A stretch of 58,524 nt of DNA from Bacteroidota bacterium (GCA_023458415.1 JAEWZO010000045.1:1-58524), one strand, 5' to 3'. Positions 33,645 through 43,200 are shown, numbered from the stretch's first letter. Numbers and translations are program-made. The notes: a model not told the origin generated them from the sequence alone.

Positions 33645-34298
33645 ATGAAGAAAAACAGAATTATTTTTATCGCTGTGCTTTTGGCGTTTTTTGTGGTGGC
33701 GATACTTGCAGTGCCCTTTTTTGTGCGGTCAACAGTGCAGAAAGACATTTACAAAAACGCAGACAAAATCCCACAACATGAGTTTGGAATTGTTCTCGGA
33801 GCAGGAATTCTTTCGAATGGCACACCCGGAACTTTTCTGAAACAACGCTTAAATGATGCCATTACACTGTATGAAAAAGGTAAAATCAAAAAAATTCTGC
33901 TCTCAGGTGATAACGGCCAAAGTTCTTATGACGAAATAAGCGTGATGAACAATTATCTGGTATCCAAAGGTGTTCCGCAGCAAATTATCTTTGGAGATTA
34001 TGCAGGGTTCGATACTTATTCCACAATGTACAGAGCACAGCATGTTTTTGGGATTAAAAGCGCGACTGTAATTACGCAGAAGTTTCATCTGCCACGCTCT
34101 GTTTTCCTTTCAAAACAGAATGGAATGAAAACTTCAGGTTTTTCTACATCTTCAAGGGGTAACAGAAAATATTTTTTTAGAGAATGGTTAGCAACAGTAA
34201 AATCCTTTTTTGATATCAGCGTGAACCGAAAACCAAAATTCCACTCAGGAAAAGTTGATACTTCAAAGGGCAGTAACATCGAACTTAAACAGCTGTAA
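33645..34298 (+). CDS. SanA/YdcF-like DUF218 membrane-anchored protein
   Basis: 217 residues from the ATG at 33645. An in-frame extension back to 33492 would run through the tRNA gene and is rejected. One N-terminal membrane helix (about 5-27) is followed by a periplasmic DUF218 domain with GIVLGAGILSNGTPG, KKILLSGDNG and a conserved DTYSTMYRA. E. coli SanA of this family affects the envelope barrier to vancomycin; the biochemical activity is unclear. Confidence 0.88.
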   Translation: MKKNRIIFIAVLLAFFVVAILAVPFFVRSTVQKDIYKNADKIPQHEFGIVLGAGILSNGTPGTFLKQRLNDAITLYEKGKIKKILLSGDNGQSSYDEISVMNNYLVSKGVPQQIIFGDYAGFDTYSTMYRAQHVFGIKSATVITQKFHLPRSVFLSKQNGMKTSGFSTSSRGNRKYFFREWLATVKSFFDISVNRKPKFHSGKVDTSKGSNIELKQL

Positions 34299-34466
34299 CT
34301 GAATTTTTCTTGAATCTAATTTAAATTGTTTTGAATAAAACTAATTCTTACGTTATACAACTTAATTTTTAGTTAAAGTCTAAATAAAGTTCAAGGCATA
34401 ACTAAAAATTCAAATTTTCAGATGAGCTGAAAAATAATTTCCTAATTTGCATTCAATTGTAAAAAA

Positions 34467-34892
34467 ATGAATATCTCCGATTTTAATTTCAGTATTCCGC
34501 TCCAGATGAGATGGAATGATATGGACGCTTTGGGACACGTAAACAACGCCGTTTTTGTAACTTATTTTGAAGTTGCGCGTGGTGTATTTATGATGAAAGC
34601 CTGCCCGAATTGGGATTGGCATAAAGATATGTTTCTTATCGCCAACATTAACGTGGATTTACGTAAAGAACTTCTGTTGAGTGCTGAAAATGTGAAAGTT
34701 CATGTAAAGACCGAATCTCTTGGTACAAAAAGTTTTGTGCTGCAATATGCGATTACGTCGGAAAAAGCCGGAGAAACCGTATTGCATGCTTCCGGAACTA
34801 CTACGCAGATTATGTTCGATATGAAATCCAGAACTACTATGGAAATTCCGGATTGGGTAAGAAACTCACTTTCAGAATTTGACGGTTTATAG
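34467..34892 (+). CDS. Acyl-CoA thioesterase (4HBT hot-dog fold)
   Basis: 141 residues. The hot-dog fold signature MRWNDMDALGHVNNAVFVTYFE places D18-D20 next to the GHVNN turn, the active-site region of 4-hydroxybenzoyl-CoA/YbgC-type thioesterases. It should hydrolyse an acyl-CoA thioester in the cytoplasm, substrate unknown. A second family member is at 44379. Confidence 0.88.
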   Translation: MNISDFNFSIPLQMRWNDMDALGHVNNAVFVTYFEVARGVFMMKACPNWDWHKDMFLIANINVDLRKELLLSAENVKVHVKTESLGTKSFVLQYAITSEKAGETVLHASGTTTQIMFDMKSRTTMEIPDWVRNSLSEFDGL

Positions 34893-34970
34893 CAGTTCGT
34901 CGAATTTCATTCTCGCGTTTTTCTTTCATCCCATTTTATTTTCATTATTTTTATTGCAAATTTAATCGGT

Positions 34971-35990
34971 ATGAAATACGTTTTTATCGCTGCTTTAGCC
35001 GGCGCTGTACTCACTTCCTGTGCCACCGCAGGAATAGGTTATGAAGGTTCTGCTTTCAAAAAATCTTACGAATCGATCACTTCTCAGGATTTGAAGAAGC
35101 ATTTATATATTATCGCTTCGGACGAAATGCAGGGTAGAAATACAGGCAGCGAAGGCCAGAAAAAAGCCGGAAGATACATGATTGAACAGTACGGAAAAAT
35201 GGGTGTTTCGTATCCGCCTGCATTGGGCAGTTTTTACCAGCAAGTTCCTGCTTCTTACATTGGGACAAGACGTGGAAACGAATATCCAGATTCCGAAAAT
35301 ATTCTCGCTTTTATTGAAGGCACCGAAAAACCAGACGAAATTATTGTGCTCTCTGCTCATTACGATCATGTGGGGATAAAGGACGGAGTCGTATTCAATG
35401 GAGCAGATGACGACGGCAGTGGGACAGTCGCTCTGATGGAAATTGCAGAAGCTTTCAATATTGCAAAGAAGAAAGGAGTTGCGCCAAAACGTTCTGTATT
35501 AATTCTTCATGTTACGGCTGAAGAAATCGGACTTGTCGGTTCCAAATATTACACAGAAAATCCTGTTTATCCTTTAGCCAATACCGTAGCAAATCTTAAT
35601 ATCGATATGATTGGCCGCAGCGACAAAGAAAATGAAGGGAAAGATTATGTTTATGTGATCGGTTCCGGAATTCTTTCATCCGAATTGAAATCCATCAGCG
35701 AAGCCGCCAACAAAGCAACCAGAAATCTTGAACTGAATTACAAGTATGATGATCCGAAAGATCCGCAGATGCTGTATTACAGATCCGATCATTATAATTT
35801 CGCGAAGAACAATATTCCGGTAGCTTTTTATTTCGACGGCATCCATGAAGATTATCACAAAAGTACCGACGATCCCGAAAAAATCGATTACGAACTGCTT
35901 CAGAAGAGAACTCAGCTGGTTTTTGCAACAGCGTGGGAATTGGCTAACCGCGAAGCGCGCATCGTCGTAGACGGAAAAAACAACCGTTAA
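34971..35990 (+). CDS. M28-family zinc peptidase, lipoprotein
   Basis: 339 residues with a lipoprotein signal (FIAALAGAVLTSCATAG, cysteine at about 17). The M28 catalytic set is complete: SAHYDHVG, FNGADDDGSG, VTAEEIGLVGS, NIDMIGRSD and HEDYHKSTDD. Probably a surface- or periplasm-facing aminopeptidase in the outer-membrane lipoprotein pool. Unlike the peptidase at 10166 it has no propeller or PDZ domain. tRNA-Arg follows 13 bases after the stop. Confidence 0.92.
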   Translation: MKYVFIAALAGAVLTSCATAGIGYEGSAFKKSYESITSQDLKKHLYIIASDEMQGRNTGSEGQKKAGRYMIEQYGKMGVSYPPALGSFYQQVPASYIGTRRGNEYPDSENILAFIEGTEKPDEIIVLSAHYDHVGIKDGVVFNGADDDGSGTVALMEIAEAFNIAKKKGVAPKRSVLILHVTAEEIGLVGSKYYTENPVYPLANTVANLNIDMIGRSDKENEGKDYVYVIGSGILSSELKSISEAANKATRNLELNYKYDDPKDPQMLYYRSDHYNFAKNNIPVAFYFDGIHEDYHKSTDDPEKIDYELLQKRTQLVFATAWELANREARIVVDGKNNR

Positions 35991-36003
35991 TTGGGCAGAA
36001 TAT

Positions 36004-36075
36004 GGCCTCATAGTTCAACGGATAGAATAGAAGTTTCCTAAACTTTAGATCCAGGTTCGATTCCTGGTGAGGCTA
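36004..36075 (+). tRNA. tRNA-Arg (anticodon CCT)
   Basis: 72 bases. Acceptor GGCCTCA pairs with TGAGGCT (first pair G-U) and discriminator A; D-arm GTTC/GAAT; anticodon stem GAAGT/ACTTT with loop TTCCTAA, anticodon CCT at 36037-36039; T-arm CCAGG-TTCGATT-CCTGG. CCA is not encoded. It decodes AGG. I saw no duplicated tRNA end downstream that would mark an integrated element. Confidence 0.93.
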
Positions 36076-36200
36076 TTTTATTTTTCAATAATGATAAACG
36101 GAATTCTTTAGCGAAAAATAATAATGATTTAATTATCCGCTGAAACTTTTATATTTCAGCTCAATTTTAATGTCAATACTGTTTTTATCATCAAAATCAC

Positions 36201-36208
36201 TAAATTTG
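36201..36208 (+). promoter_or_regulatory. -7 promoter element of the signalling operon
   Basis: TAAATTTG, a perfect TAnnTTTG, 29 bases before the ATG at 36238. No TTG at the -33 distance. Confidence 0.5.
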
Positions 36209-36237
36209 GTTCCCGTTGTATAAAACTATACTGAAAC

Positions 36238-37362
36238 ATGATACTGATTGTAGATGACACTCCCGAGAATATTATTTCTCTGAAAAAAGTACTGGAGAAA
36301 CACAACTTCGAGGTAGATACTGCGAGTTCGGGAGAAGAAGCACTGAAGAAAATTCTTAGCCAATCTTACGTACTCATTATTCTGGATGTGCAAATGCCGG
36401 GAATGGACGGTTTTGAGGTTGCAGAGGCCATTTCAGGATACAGCGGAGCAAAGGAAACTGCTATTATTTTCCTATCTGCGGCGAGCGCTAATGTGAATCT
36501 TATCACGAAAGGATATTCATCAGGCGGACTGGATTATATTACCAAACCGGTGGATATGGATATTCTTTTGTTGAAAGTAAAAACCTTCTACCGAATCTAC
36601 GAGCAGAGTCGCGCACTGAACGAAATGCAGACCGCTCTTCGTGCAGAAATTGAAACTCGAAAAGAAGCAGAAAGAAAAAAAGACGAGTTCATCAGCGTTG
36701 CAAGTCACGAACTGAAAACTCCGATGACGAGTATCAAAGGTTACATACAGTTGCTGGAAAGAAGTCTGAAGAAACAGGATTGGGAAACTACACAGTCGCG
36801 TCTTCATAAAGTTCAGGGACAGATGGAAAAACTGAACGCGCTGATTGCTGATTTGCTTGATATTTCAAAAATTGAAAGCGGCAAACTGAAATTCAACAGA
36901 AAATATTTTTCTTTTGATACAGTGGTAAATCATACTATTGAAGTGATGCAGCTTTCGAATCCGCAGTTGAAGATTACCAAAAAAGGAAAAATTGAAAAAG
37001 AAGTTTTCGGCGACGAAATAAGAATTGAACAGGTCATCGTCAATTTCTTTACCAACGCCATCAAATACGCTCCAGATTCAGAAGAAATTCATGTTGTTTG
37101 CGAGCAGCGTGGCGATGAAGTGTATTTTTCCGTCCGAGATTTTGGCGTGGGAATGAGCGAGGAACATCAGAATAAAATTTTCGACAAGTATTATCGTATC
37201 GAAGAAACTTCCGAGCGTTTCCAGGGATTGGGCATCGGACTATACATCTGCAAAGAAATTATCGAAAGGCACAATGGCACCATTGGTGTCAATTCCGTTC
37301 TGGATGTGGGCTCTGAATTTTATTTCACCATTCCCGTTCATCCCGAAAATCACAATAAATAA
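36238..37362 (+). CDS. Receiver-histidine kinase (soluble REC-HisKA-HATPase)
   Basis: 374 residues with no membrane helix. An N-terminal receiver (D6-D7 pocket, phosphoacceptor D50 in LDVQMPGMDG, lysine in YITKPVD), a coiled-coil linker (about 125-148), HisKA with phosphohistidine H157 in ASHELKTPMTS, and HATPase_c with the N box VNFFTNAIKYA, G1 DFGVGM and G2 GLGIGLYI. The receiver in front suggests that another kinase controls its activity. First gene of a six-gene run; the next gene begins 2 bases after its stop. Confidence 0.93.
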   Translation: MILIVDDTPENIISLKKVLEKHNFEVDTASSGEEALKKILSQSYVLIILDVQMPGMDGFEVAEAISGYSGAKETAIIFLSAASANVNLITKGYSSGGLDYITKPVDMDILLLKVKTFYRIYEQSRALNEMQTALRAEIETRKEAERKKDEFISVASHELKTPMTSIKGYIQLLERSLKKQDWETTQSRLHKVQGQMEKLNALIADLLDISKIESGKLKFNRKYFSFDTVVNHTIEVMQLSNPQLKITKKGKIEKEVFGDEIRIEQVIVNFFTNAIKYAPDSEEIHVVCEQRGDEVYFSVRDFGVGMSEEHQNKIFDKYYRIEETSERFQGLGIGLYICKEIIERHNGTIGVNSVLDVGSEFYFTIPVHPENHNK

Positions 37363-37364
37363 AC

Positions 37365-40300
37365 ATGAAGATGAATATAAAAAACAATCTTTTTTACGGT
37401 CTCGGTTTGTCCTTACTGTTGTTGATTGTAAGTTCCGTCGCGTCTTACATCAGCATCAGGAAACTTATTGACCATGGCAAAGTTCTTCGAAGTACAGAGC
37501 GAACACTTACCAATATCGATCAGGTTTTTACATTGGTTAAAGATGCGGAAACCGGACAGCGGGGTTATCTGTTGACTCGTGAACAGAGATTTTTGGATCC
37601 ATATACCGCATCCAAAGAGAAAATTTCCGAAGCGCTCAACAAACTTTCTGTGGAAATTGCCAATACAGAAACACAGCAGAAAAACCTGGAAGCGTTGACG
37701 AAATCTGTTAACTCAAGACTTGAGATTCTGGATGAAAACCTGGAATATGCAAGAACGAACGGAGAAGTAACTCCCGAAATGCTGCAAAGTGGAAAAGTTT
37801 ATATGGATGAAATCCGCACCAGAGTGGCCATTATGCAAAACGAAGAAGAACTTCTGTTGCAAGCCAACACTGAAGGAATGGATAATTTTGCAAGATTCAC
37901 TCCTTGGTTAATTGTAATTTCGGCTTTACTGGCTATTACAATTACGCTGGTTTTCTACCGTAAGGTGATGCAGAATTTTGAAGAGAAAACAGGTTTGGCT
38001 GATGAACTTCAGGAAAAAAATCAAGAAAGTCTCAACCGCTTAGTTGCGATTGAAAATGTGGCAACCAGAATTTCCGGTGGCGAATACGATATCAATTGGG
38101 ATAAAAACACAAGAGAATCTTTGGGAACTGTTGCAGGTCCATTAAATGAAATGGCAACTTCGCTGCAGGAAAGTTTCACCACATTGGAAGAAAAACAATG
38201 GCTGAGTAATGCTGTTGCCGAACTGAACGAAAAAATGATGGGCGAAAAACAGCTTGAAAAACTGGGCTCAGATATTTTGGAGAAAATTATTGAGAAAACA
38301 GGAAGTTTTGTGGCTGCTCTGTATCTTCATCAGGAAGACGGAACTTTGCAGCTTTCCGGTTCTTATGCCGCTTCGCCGTCCTCATTGCAGAATAGAATTC
38401 AGCCGGGAGAAGGTATTTCCGGGGAAGCTTTCCGCTCAAACAAACTGTTGCTGGTGGAAAATATTTCGGATGCAGATGCAACAATTAGTTACGCAACAGG
38501 AAATACAAAACCAAGAAATATTGTCGCTGTTCCGGTGACGCGCTACAGCATTCCTTTGGGCGTTATCGAATTGGGTTCCACAAAAGATTATACAGAACTT
38601 GAATTGGAGTTTCTTAATGCCGTTTCAGGAAATGTGGGGCTGGCTTTCTACGGAACTCAAAACCGTCTGAAACTTCAGGAATTGTTGGAGGAAACTCAGG
38701 CTCAGTCAGAAGAACTCATGACGCAACATTCAGAACTCGAAAATATCAATTCGGAACTGGAGGCGCAGTCACAGAAACTTTTGGCTTCCGAAGAAGAGCT
38801 TCGTGTGCAGCAGGAAGAACTGTTGCAGAGCAATCAGGAACTTGAAGAAAGAACGAGTTTGCTTGAAGAGAAAAATGCGGTTATTGAACAGCGTAATCTG
38901 GACATTCAGCAGAAATCTCTGGAACTGGAACAAAGCACCAAATACAAATCGGAGTTCCTCGCGAACATGTCGCACGAACTTCGTACACCGCTGAATTCTA
39001 TTCTTTTGCTTTCCAAACTAATGAGCGAAAGCGAGGATTTGGAAGATCAGTACGTGGAATATTCGGATGTTATTCATAATTCGGGACAGGGCTTGCTTAC
39101 TTTAATTGATGAAATTCTCGACCTTTCTAAAATTGAAGCCGGAAAAATGACGCTCGAAATTCGTGAGATTCCACTGGAAGAAATTACTTCCGATATGAGG
39201 ATGCTTTTCTCACCGGTCGCGAAAGAAAAAAATCTGGATCTTAAAATTGATGTCACCAAAGTAGAAACACCAATTCTGAAAACAGATAAACTCCGCATTG
39301 AGCAGATTCTTAGAAACCTGTTGTCCAACGCCATCAAATTTACTTCTGAAGGTAGTGTTACATTGGAAGTTTTTAATGATGAAGTGAAGAAAAACATTCA
39401 CTTTAAAGTAAAAGATACCGGTATCGGAATTCCGCCGGACAAGATCAATATGGTTTTTGAAGCTTTTCAGCAAGCCGATGGTTCAACCCAGAGAAAATAT
39501 GGCGGAACCGGACTTGGACTTTCCATCAGCCGTGAACTCGCAAGACTTCTTGGCGGTGAAATTTCTCTGGAAAGTACCGAAGGAAAAGGCAGTGAATTTA
39601 CTTTAACGGTTCCTGTAAATGCTGAAGAGAAACCCGAAGAAAAACCTGTTGAAGTTGAACCGGAAACGATTGAGCAGAAAGAAGTTCAGGAAAAACCGCA
39701 ACAAACTTTTCTCGCGACGCACATTCCGGAACCTATAAAAGACGACCGCGATAACATTTTGGAAGGCGACAAAGTAATCCTCATCATCGAAGACGATACC
39801 GCCTTTGCAAAAATTCTTCTCGATTTCTCCAGAACAAAAAATTATAAAGGTGTAGTGGCAGTTCGTGGAGATGTAGGAATCGAACTGGCGCAACATTTCA
39901 AGCCATTGGCTATTTTGCTGGATATCCAGTTGCCGATTATGGACGGTTGGCAAGTTATGGAGGCTCTGAAATCCAATCCGGAAACCAAACCGATTCCGGT
40001 TCATATGATGTCTTCCATGAAATTTAAACAGGAAAGTTTGTTGCGTGGTGCCGTGGATTTTATCAACAAACCGTTTGCTTTGGAACAGATGCAGGAAATT
40101 TTCGGAAAACTGGAAAATGCACTTACAAGATCACCGAAGAAAGTGCTGATTGTTGAGGAAAATGAGCAGCACGCCAAAGCTTTGAGTTATTTCCTAACCG
40201 CTAATAAAATCAATACAAATATTGCGAACAACGTGACAGACAGTATCGATTCGCTGAGAAATAACGAAATCGACTGCGTGATTCTCGATATGGGTGTTCC

Positions 40301-40952
40301 GGACAGAAAAGCCTACGAAACTCTTGAAACCATTAAGCAAAGTGAAGGTTTAGAAAAGTTACCAATCATCGTTTTTACCGGAAAAAATCTGTCAAAAGGA
40401 GAGGAAATCCGCATCAAAAAATATGCAGATTCTATTGTGGTGAAAACAGCGCATTCGTATCAAAGAATTTTGGATGAAGCCGGACTGTTCCTTCATTTGG
40501 TGGAAGAAAAGCACCGCAAGAAAAATGAAAAACTGGAAATCTCCGAAAATGTTGGGGAACTCAGAAATATCCTCAAAAACAAAACGGTTCTTCTTGCAGA
40601 TGATGATGTCCGGAATATTTTCTCACTTACCAAAGCGCTTGAAGTGCACGGCATGAAAGTAATTCCTGCAATGGACGGCAAAGAAGCCTTGAAAATTCTG
40701 GAAAAAGAAAAATATGTGGATATTGTCCTGATGGATATGATGATGCCTGAAATGGATGGTTACGAGACCATTCGCGAAATACGCACCCAACCAGAATTTC
40801 GCAATCTTCCGGTTTTGGCCGTTACGTCCAAGGCGATGATGGGCGACCGCGAAAAATGTATTTCTGCAGGAGCTTCCGATTATATCTCGAAACCGGTCGA
40901 TATCGATCAGTTGGTTTCGCTTTTACGGGTTTGGCTTTACGATAATTTTTAA
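37365..40952 (+). CDS. CHASE3-HAMP-GAF hybrid histidine kinase with three receivers
   Basis: 1195 residues. Membrane helices at about 10-30 and 179-200 flank a periplasmic CHASE3 domain (DAETGQRGYLLT signature). Then come HAMP (about 200-270), GAF (about 295-430), a heptad coiled coil (about 434-525), HisKA with H537 in NMSHELRTPLN, HATPase_c (N box LLSNAIKF, DTGIGIP, GGTGLGLSIS) and a Glu/Pro-rich linker near 755-790. Three receivers end the protein, with phosphoacceptors D853 (LLDIQLPIMDG), D975 (VILDMGVPDRK) and D1124 (LMDMMMPEMDG). The middle receiver is divergent. It is the central sensor of the operon. Confidence 0.93.
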   Translation: MKMNIKNNLFYGLGLSLLLLIVSSVASYISIRKLIDHGKVLRSTERTLTNIDQVFTLVKDAETGQRGYLLTREQRFLDPYTASKEKISEALNKLSVEIANTETQQKNLEALTKSVNSRLEILDENLEYARTNGEVTPEMLQSGKVYMDEIRTRVAIMQNEEELLLQANTEGMDNFARFTPWLIVISALLAITITLVFYRKVMQNFEEKTGLADELQEKNQESLNRLVAIENVATRISGGEYDINWDKNTRESLGTVAGPLNEMATSLQESFTTLEEKQWLSNAVAELNEKMMGEKQLEKLGSDILEKIIEKTGSFVAALYLHQEDGTLQLSGSYAASPSSLQNRIQPGEGISGEAFRSNKLLLVENISDADATISYATGNTKPRNIVAVPVTRYSIPLGVIELGSTKDYTELELEFLNAVSGNVGLAFYGTQNRLKLQELLEETQAQSEELMTQHSELENINSELEAQSQKLLASEEELRVQQEELLQSNQELEERTSLLEEKNAVIEQRNLDIQQKSLELEQSTKYKSEFLANMSHELRTPLNSILLLSKLMSESEDLEDQYVEYSDVIHNSGQGLLTLIDEILDLSKIEAGKMTLEIREIPLEEITSDMRMLFSPVAKEKNLDLKIDVTKVETPILKTDKLRIEQILRNLLSNAIKFTSEGSVTLEVFNDEVKKNIHFKVKDTGIGIPPDKINMVFEAFQQADGSTQRKYGGTGLGLSISRELARLLGGEISLESTEGKGSEFTLTVPVNAEEKPEEKPVEVEPETIEQKEVQEKPQQTFLATHIPEPIKDDRDNILEGDKVILIIEDDTAFAKILLDFSRTKNYKGVVAVRGDVGIELAQHFKPLAILLDIQLPIMDGWQVMEALKSNPETKPIPVHMMSSMKFKQESLLRGAVDFINKPFALEQMQEIFGKLENALTRSPKKVLIVEENEQHAKALSYFLTANKINTNIANNVTDSIDSLRNNEIDCVILDMGVPDRKAYETLETIKQSEGLEKLPIIVFTGKNLSKGEEIRIKKYADSIVVKTAHSYQRILDEAGLFLHLVEEKHRKKNEKLEISENVGELRNILKNKTVLLADDDVRNIFSLTKALEVHGMKVIPAMDGKEALKILEKEKYVDIVLMDMMMPEMDGYETIREIRTQPEFRNLPVLAVTSKAMMGDREKCISAGASDYISKPVDIDQLVSLLRVWLYDNF

Positions 40953-40961
40953 AAGTAAGTT

Positions 40962-41339
40962 ATGATTAATGAAAAAGAAATCCTCATCATTGATGATGAC
41001 AGTAAAAATATTTTCGCACTCACAGCAGTTCTGAAATCCAGAAAGTACAAATGTATTTCAGCCATGAGTGCACCTAAAGGTTTCGAAATTCTGGAGAAAA
41101 ACAAGAATGTAGCTGCAGTTCTGATGGATATGATGATGCCGGAAATGGACGGTTACGAAGCCATTGCGAAGATGAAGAAAGATGAAGAACTAAAGAACCT
41201 TCCGGTAATTGCGATTACGGCGCAGGCGATGACGGGAGACAGAGAGAAATGCATTGAAGCCGGAGCAGACGGTTATATTTCGAAGCCGGTGGACATTAAC
41301 GAGCTTATGGCTTTAATGAACGAACTAATCCCGGAATAA
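40962..41339 (+). CDS. Single-domain response regulator
   Basis: 125 residues, a receiver only. Acidic pocket DDD (11-13), phosphoacceptor D56 in VLMDMMMPEMDG, Thr in IAITAQAM, Lys in YISKPVD. It closely resembles the third receiver of the hybrid kinase before it (shared MDMMMPEMDGYE and GDREKCI...GA text), which suggests duplication within the operon. Probably a phosphate shuttle, as no output domain is present. Confidence 0.93.
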   Translation: MINEKEILIIDDDSKNIFALTAVLKSRKYKCISAMSAPKGFEILEKNKNVAAVLMDMMMPEMDGYEAIAKMKKDEELKNLPVIAITAQAMTGDREKCIEAGADGYISKPVDINELMALMNELIPE

Positions 41340-41340
41340 A

Positions 41341-42162
41341 GTGGGCATCAAAGTTTATCAGGATTCGGATATAGAAAGGGTACTTTCAGATGTGCTGGAA
41401 GTTTACGGGTACGATTTTACCGGTTATTCCCGCGCGTCGCTAAAACGTCGTATTGTTAGACTTTATGAGCTCGACAGGTTTGTAAGTTTTGCTGAATTCC
41501 GGTATAAAGTTCGGAACGATACCAATTACTTCAAACGTTTTTTGGAGGAAGTAACTATTAATGTTACCGAAATGTTCCGCGATCCTGCATTTTACAAAAG
41601 TTTACAGCAGGAAATTCTTCCGCGTCTCGGAACTTATCCGCTGATCCGCATTTGGGTGGCTGGCTGCAGCACAGGCGAAGAAGCATATTCCGTTGCCATT
41701 CTGCTGAAAGAACTGAATCTTCTGCACAAATCACTAATTTACGCTACCGATATCAACAGTGCCGTTTTGGAAAGTGCAAAGCAGGCGATGATTCCGCTGA
41801 GCAAAATGAAACTTTATACAGAAAATTACATTTCCGCTGGTGGAAAAGAACATTTTTCCGATTATTACACAGCTAATTATTCTTTGGGAAAGCTGAATGA
41901 AGACCTTAAAGAAAAGATCATCTTTTCCACACATAATCTGGTTACTGACAATTCTTTCAACGAATTTCAACTGATTCTCTGCAGAAATGTGCTGATTTAT
42001 TTCGACCGTGAACTTCAGAATAAAGTTTTACAACTGTTCGATGCGAGTCTGGAAAAATTTGGATACATTGCATTGGGTACCAAAGAAACACTGGATTTTT
42101 CTACGGTTTCAAATAAATTCGAAAGGGTGAATTCGGAAAAAATCTGGCGAAAAAATTTGTGA
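41341..42162 (+). CDS. CheR-type protein-glutamate methyltransferase
   Basis: 273 residues starting at GTG, 1 base after the previous stop. N-terminal CheR helical domain (YDFTGYSRASLKRRIVRL), then the SAM-binding core: FRDPAFYKSL, IWVAGCSTGEEAYSVAI (motif I), LIYATDINSAVLESAK and LILCRNVLIYFD. CheR transfers methyl groups from SAM to glutamates of chemoreceptors; no receptor, CheA or CheW is in the window, so the substrate here is open. It overlaps the CheB gene by one base. Confidence 0.93.
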   Translation: MGIKVYQDSDIERVLSDVLEVYGYDFTGYSRASLKRRIVRLYELDRFVSFAEFRYKVRNDTNYFKRFLEEVTINVTEMFRDPAFYKSLQQEILPRLGTYPLIRIWVAGCSTGEEAYSVAILLKELNLLHKSLIYATDINSAVLESAKQAMIPLSKMKLYTENYISAGGKEHFSDYYTANYSLGKLNEDLKEKIIFSTHNLVTDNSFNEFQLILCRNVLIYFDRELQNKVLQLFDASLEKFGYIALGTKETLDFSTVSNKFERVNSEKIWRKNL

Positions 42163-42725
42163 TGAATAAGTGTGAAGCATTGATTATTGGAGGATCTGCC
42201 GGAAGTTTGTCCGTGCTGCTTTCAGTTTTGCCTGAACTTCGGGAGGAATTGAATTTTCCTGTCATTATCGTGCTGCACAGAAAACCTGGAAAAGACAGTA
42301 TCCTTACTGATTTGCTGAGTTCAAAAACCAAACTGCGCGTAAAAGAAGTGGAGGAGAAGGAAAAGATATTGAATTCAACAGTGTATATTGCGCCGCCAAA
42401 TTATCATCTGCTCATCGAGAAAGACCGAAGTTTTTCGCTTGATGCATCAGAAAAAGTCAACTTTTCACGGCCTTCGATCGACGTTACTTTCGAGAGTGCT
42501 TCGGAAGTTTTTGCGGAAAATAATGTATGTTTGCTGCTTTCCGGGGCCAACAGCGACGGTACAGCAGGTTTGCGTAAAGTAAAGGAAAACGGAGGAATGG
42601 CTTTGGTTCAGAATCCGGAATCTGCCGTGGCGGTGTTCATGCCACAAAATGCGCTTCAAAGTGTTGAAATTGATGAGGTGTTGGAAGTGAAAAATATGGG
42701 TGCTTTTATTAACAATTTAAATTAA
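42162..42725 (+). CDS. CheB-type methylesterase without receiver domain
   Basis: 187 residues from the ATG at 42162, overlapping the CheR stop (TGATG); a GTG one codon earlier is also possible. Only the catalytic CheB domain is present: serine in IIGGSAGSL, histidine in VLHRKPGKDS, aspartate in SGANSDGTAGL. YIAPPNYHLL is also conserved. CheB removes methyl esters placed by CheR. Without its own receiver it must be controlled differently, perhaps by one of the two lone receivers beside it. Confidence 0.93.
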   Translation: MNKCEALIIGGSAGSLSVLLSVLPELREELNFPVIIVLHRKPGKDSILTDLLSSKTKLRVKEVEEKEKILNSTVYIAPPNYHLLIEKDRSFSLDASEKVNFSRPSIDVTFESASEVFAENNVCLLLSGANSDGTAGLRKVKENGGMALVQNPESAVAVFMPQNALQSVEIDEVLEVKNMGAFINNLN

Positions 42726-42740
42726 GAGTTCGAAAAAAAA

Positions 42741-43106
42741 ATGCAACAAAAGAAAGTTTTTATTTTTGACGATAATGTTGAAATATTGGATTTGTGTACA
42801 GATATTCTTGAAGATTTCGATTGCGAGGTGAAGACTTCGCCAACAACCAATAATTTGGAGGAAATGCTGCAGGATTATATGCCGGATTTAATCTTTATGG
42901 ATAACTGGATTCCCGATATGAGCGGTATTGAAGCTACACGTCTCATCAAATCCAATCCGGAATTAAAGCAGATTCCGGTGATTTATTTCTCGGCAAACAG
43001 CAATATTAAGCAACTTGCCGATGAAGCTGGTGCAGATGATTATATTGAAAAGCCTTTTGATATCGAGATGTTCGAAGATACTGTGAAGAAACATCTTAAT
43101 CTATAA
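42741..43106 (+). CDS. Single-domain response regulator
   Basis: 121 residues, a receiver only. Pocket D10-D11, phosphoacceptor D54 in LIFMDNWIPDMSG, Ser in IYFSANSN, Lys in YIEKPFD. It is less like the other receivers of the operon, so it may have a different partner kinase. Last gene of the run; hairpins follow within 25 bases. Confidence 0.92.
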   Translation: MQQKKVFIFDDNVEILDLCTDILEDFDCEVKTSPTTNNLEEMLQDYMPDLIFMDNWIPDMSGIEATRLIKSNPELKQIPVIYFSANSNIKQLADEAGADDYIEKPFDIEMFEDTVKKHLNL

Positions 43107-43200
43107 AAACTGCAAAACTGAAAAATAAAAGAATCCGCCCCAACAAAGGCGGATTCAGTAGATAAAAACATCTCATTTATTTAGTTAGACAACAACAAAA

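Noticed and set aside
36004..36237. tRNA-Arg as an integration site for a mobile island carrying the signalling operon
   Set aside because: No integrase, no repeat of the tRNA 3' end downstream and no visible composition change; nothing but position suggests it.
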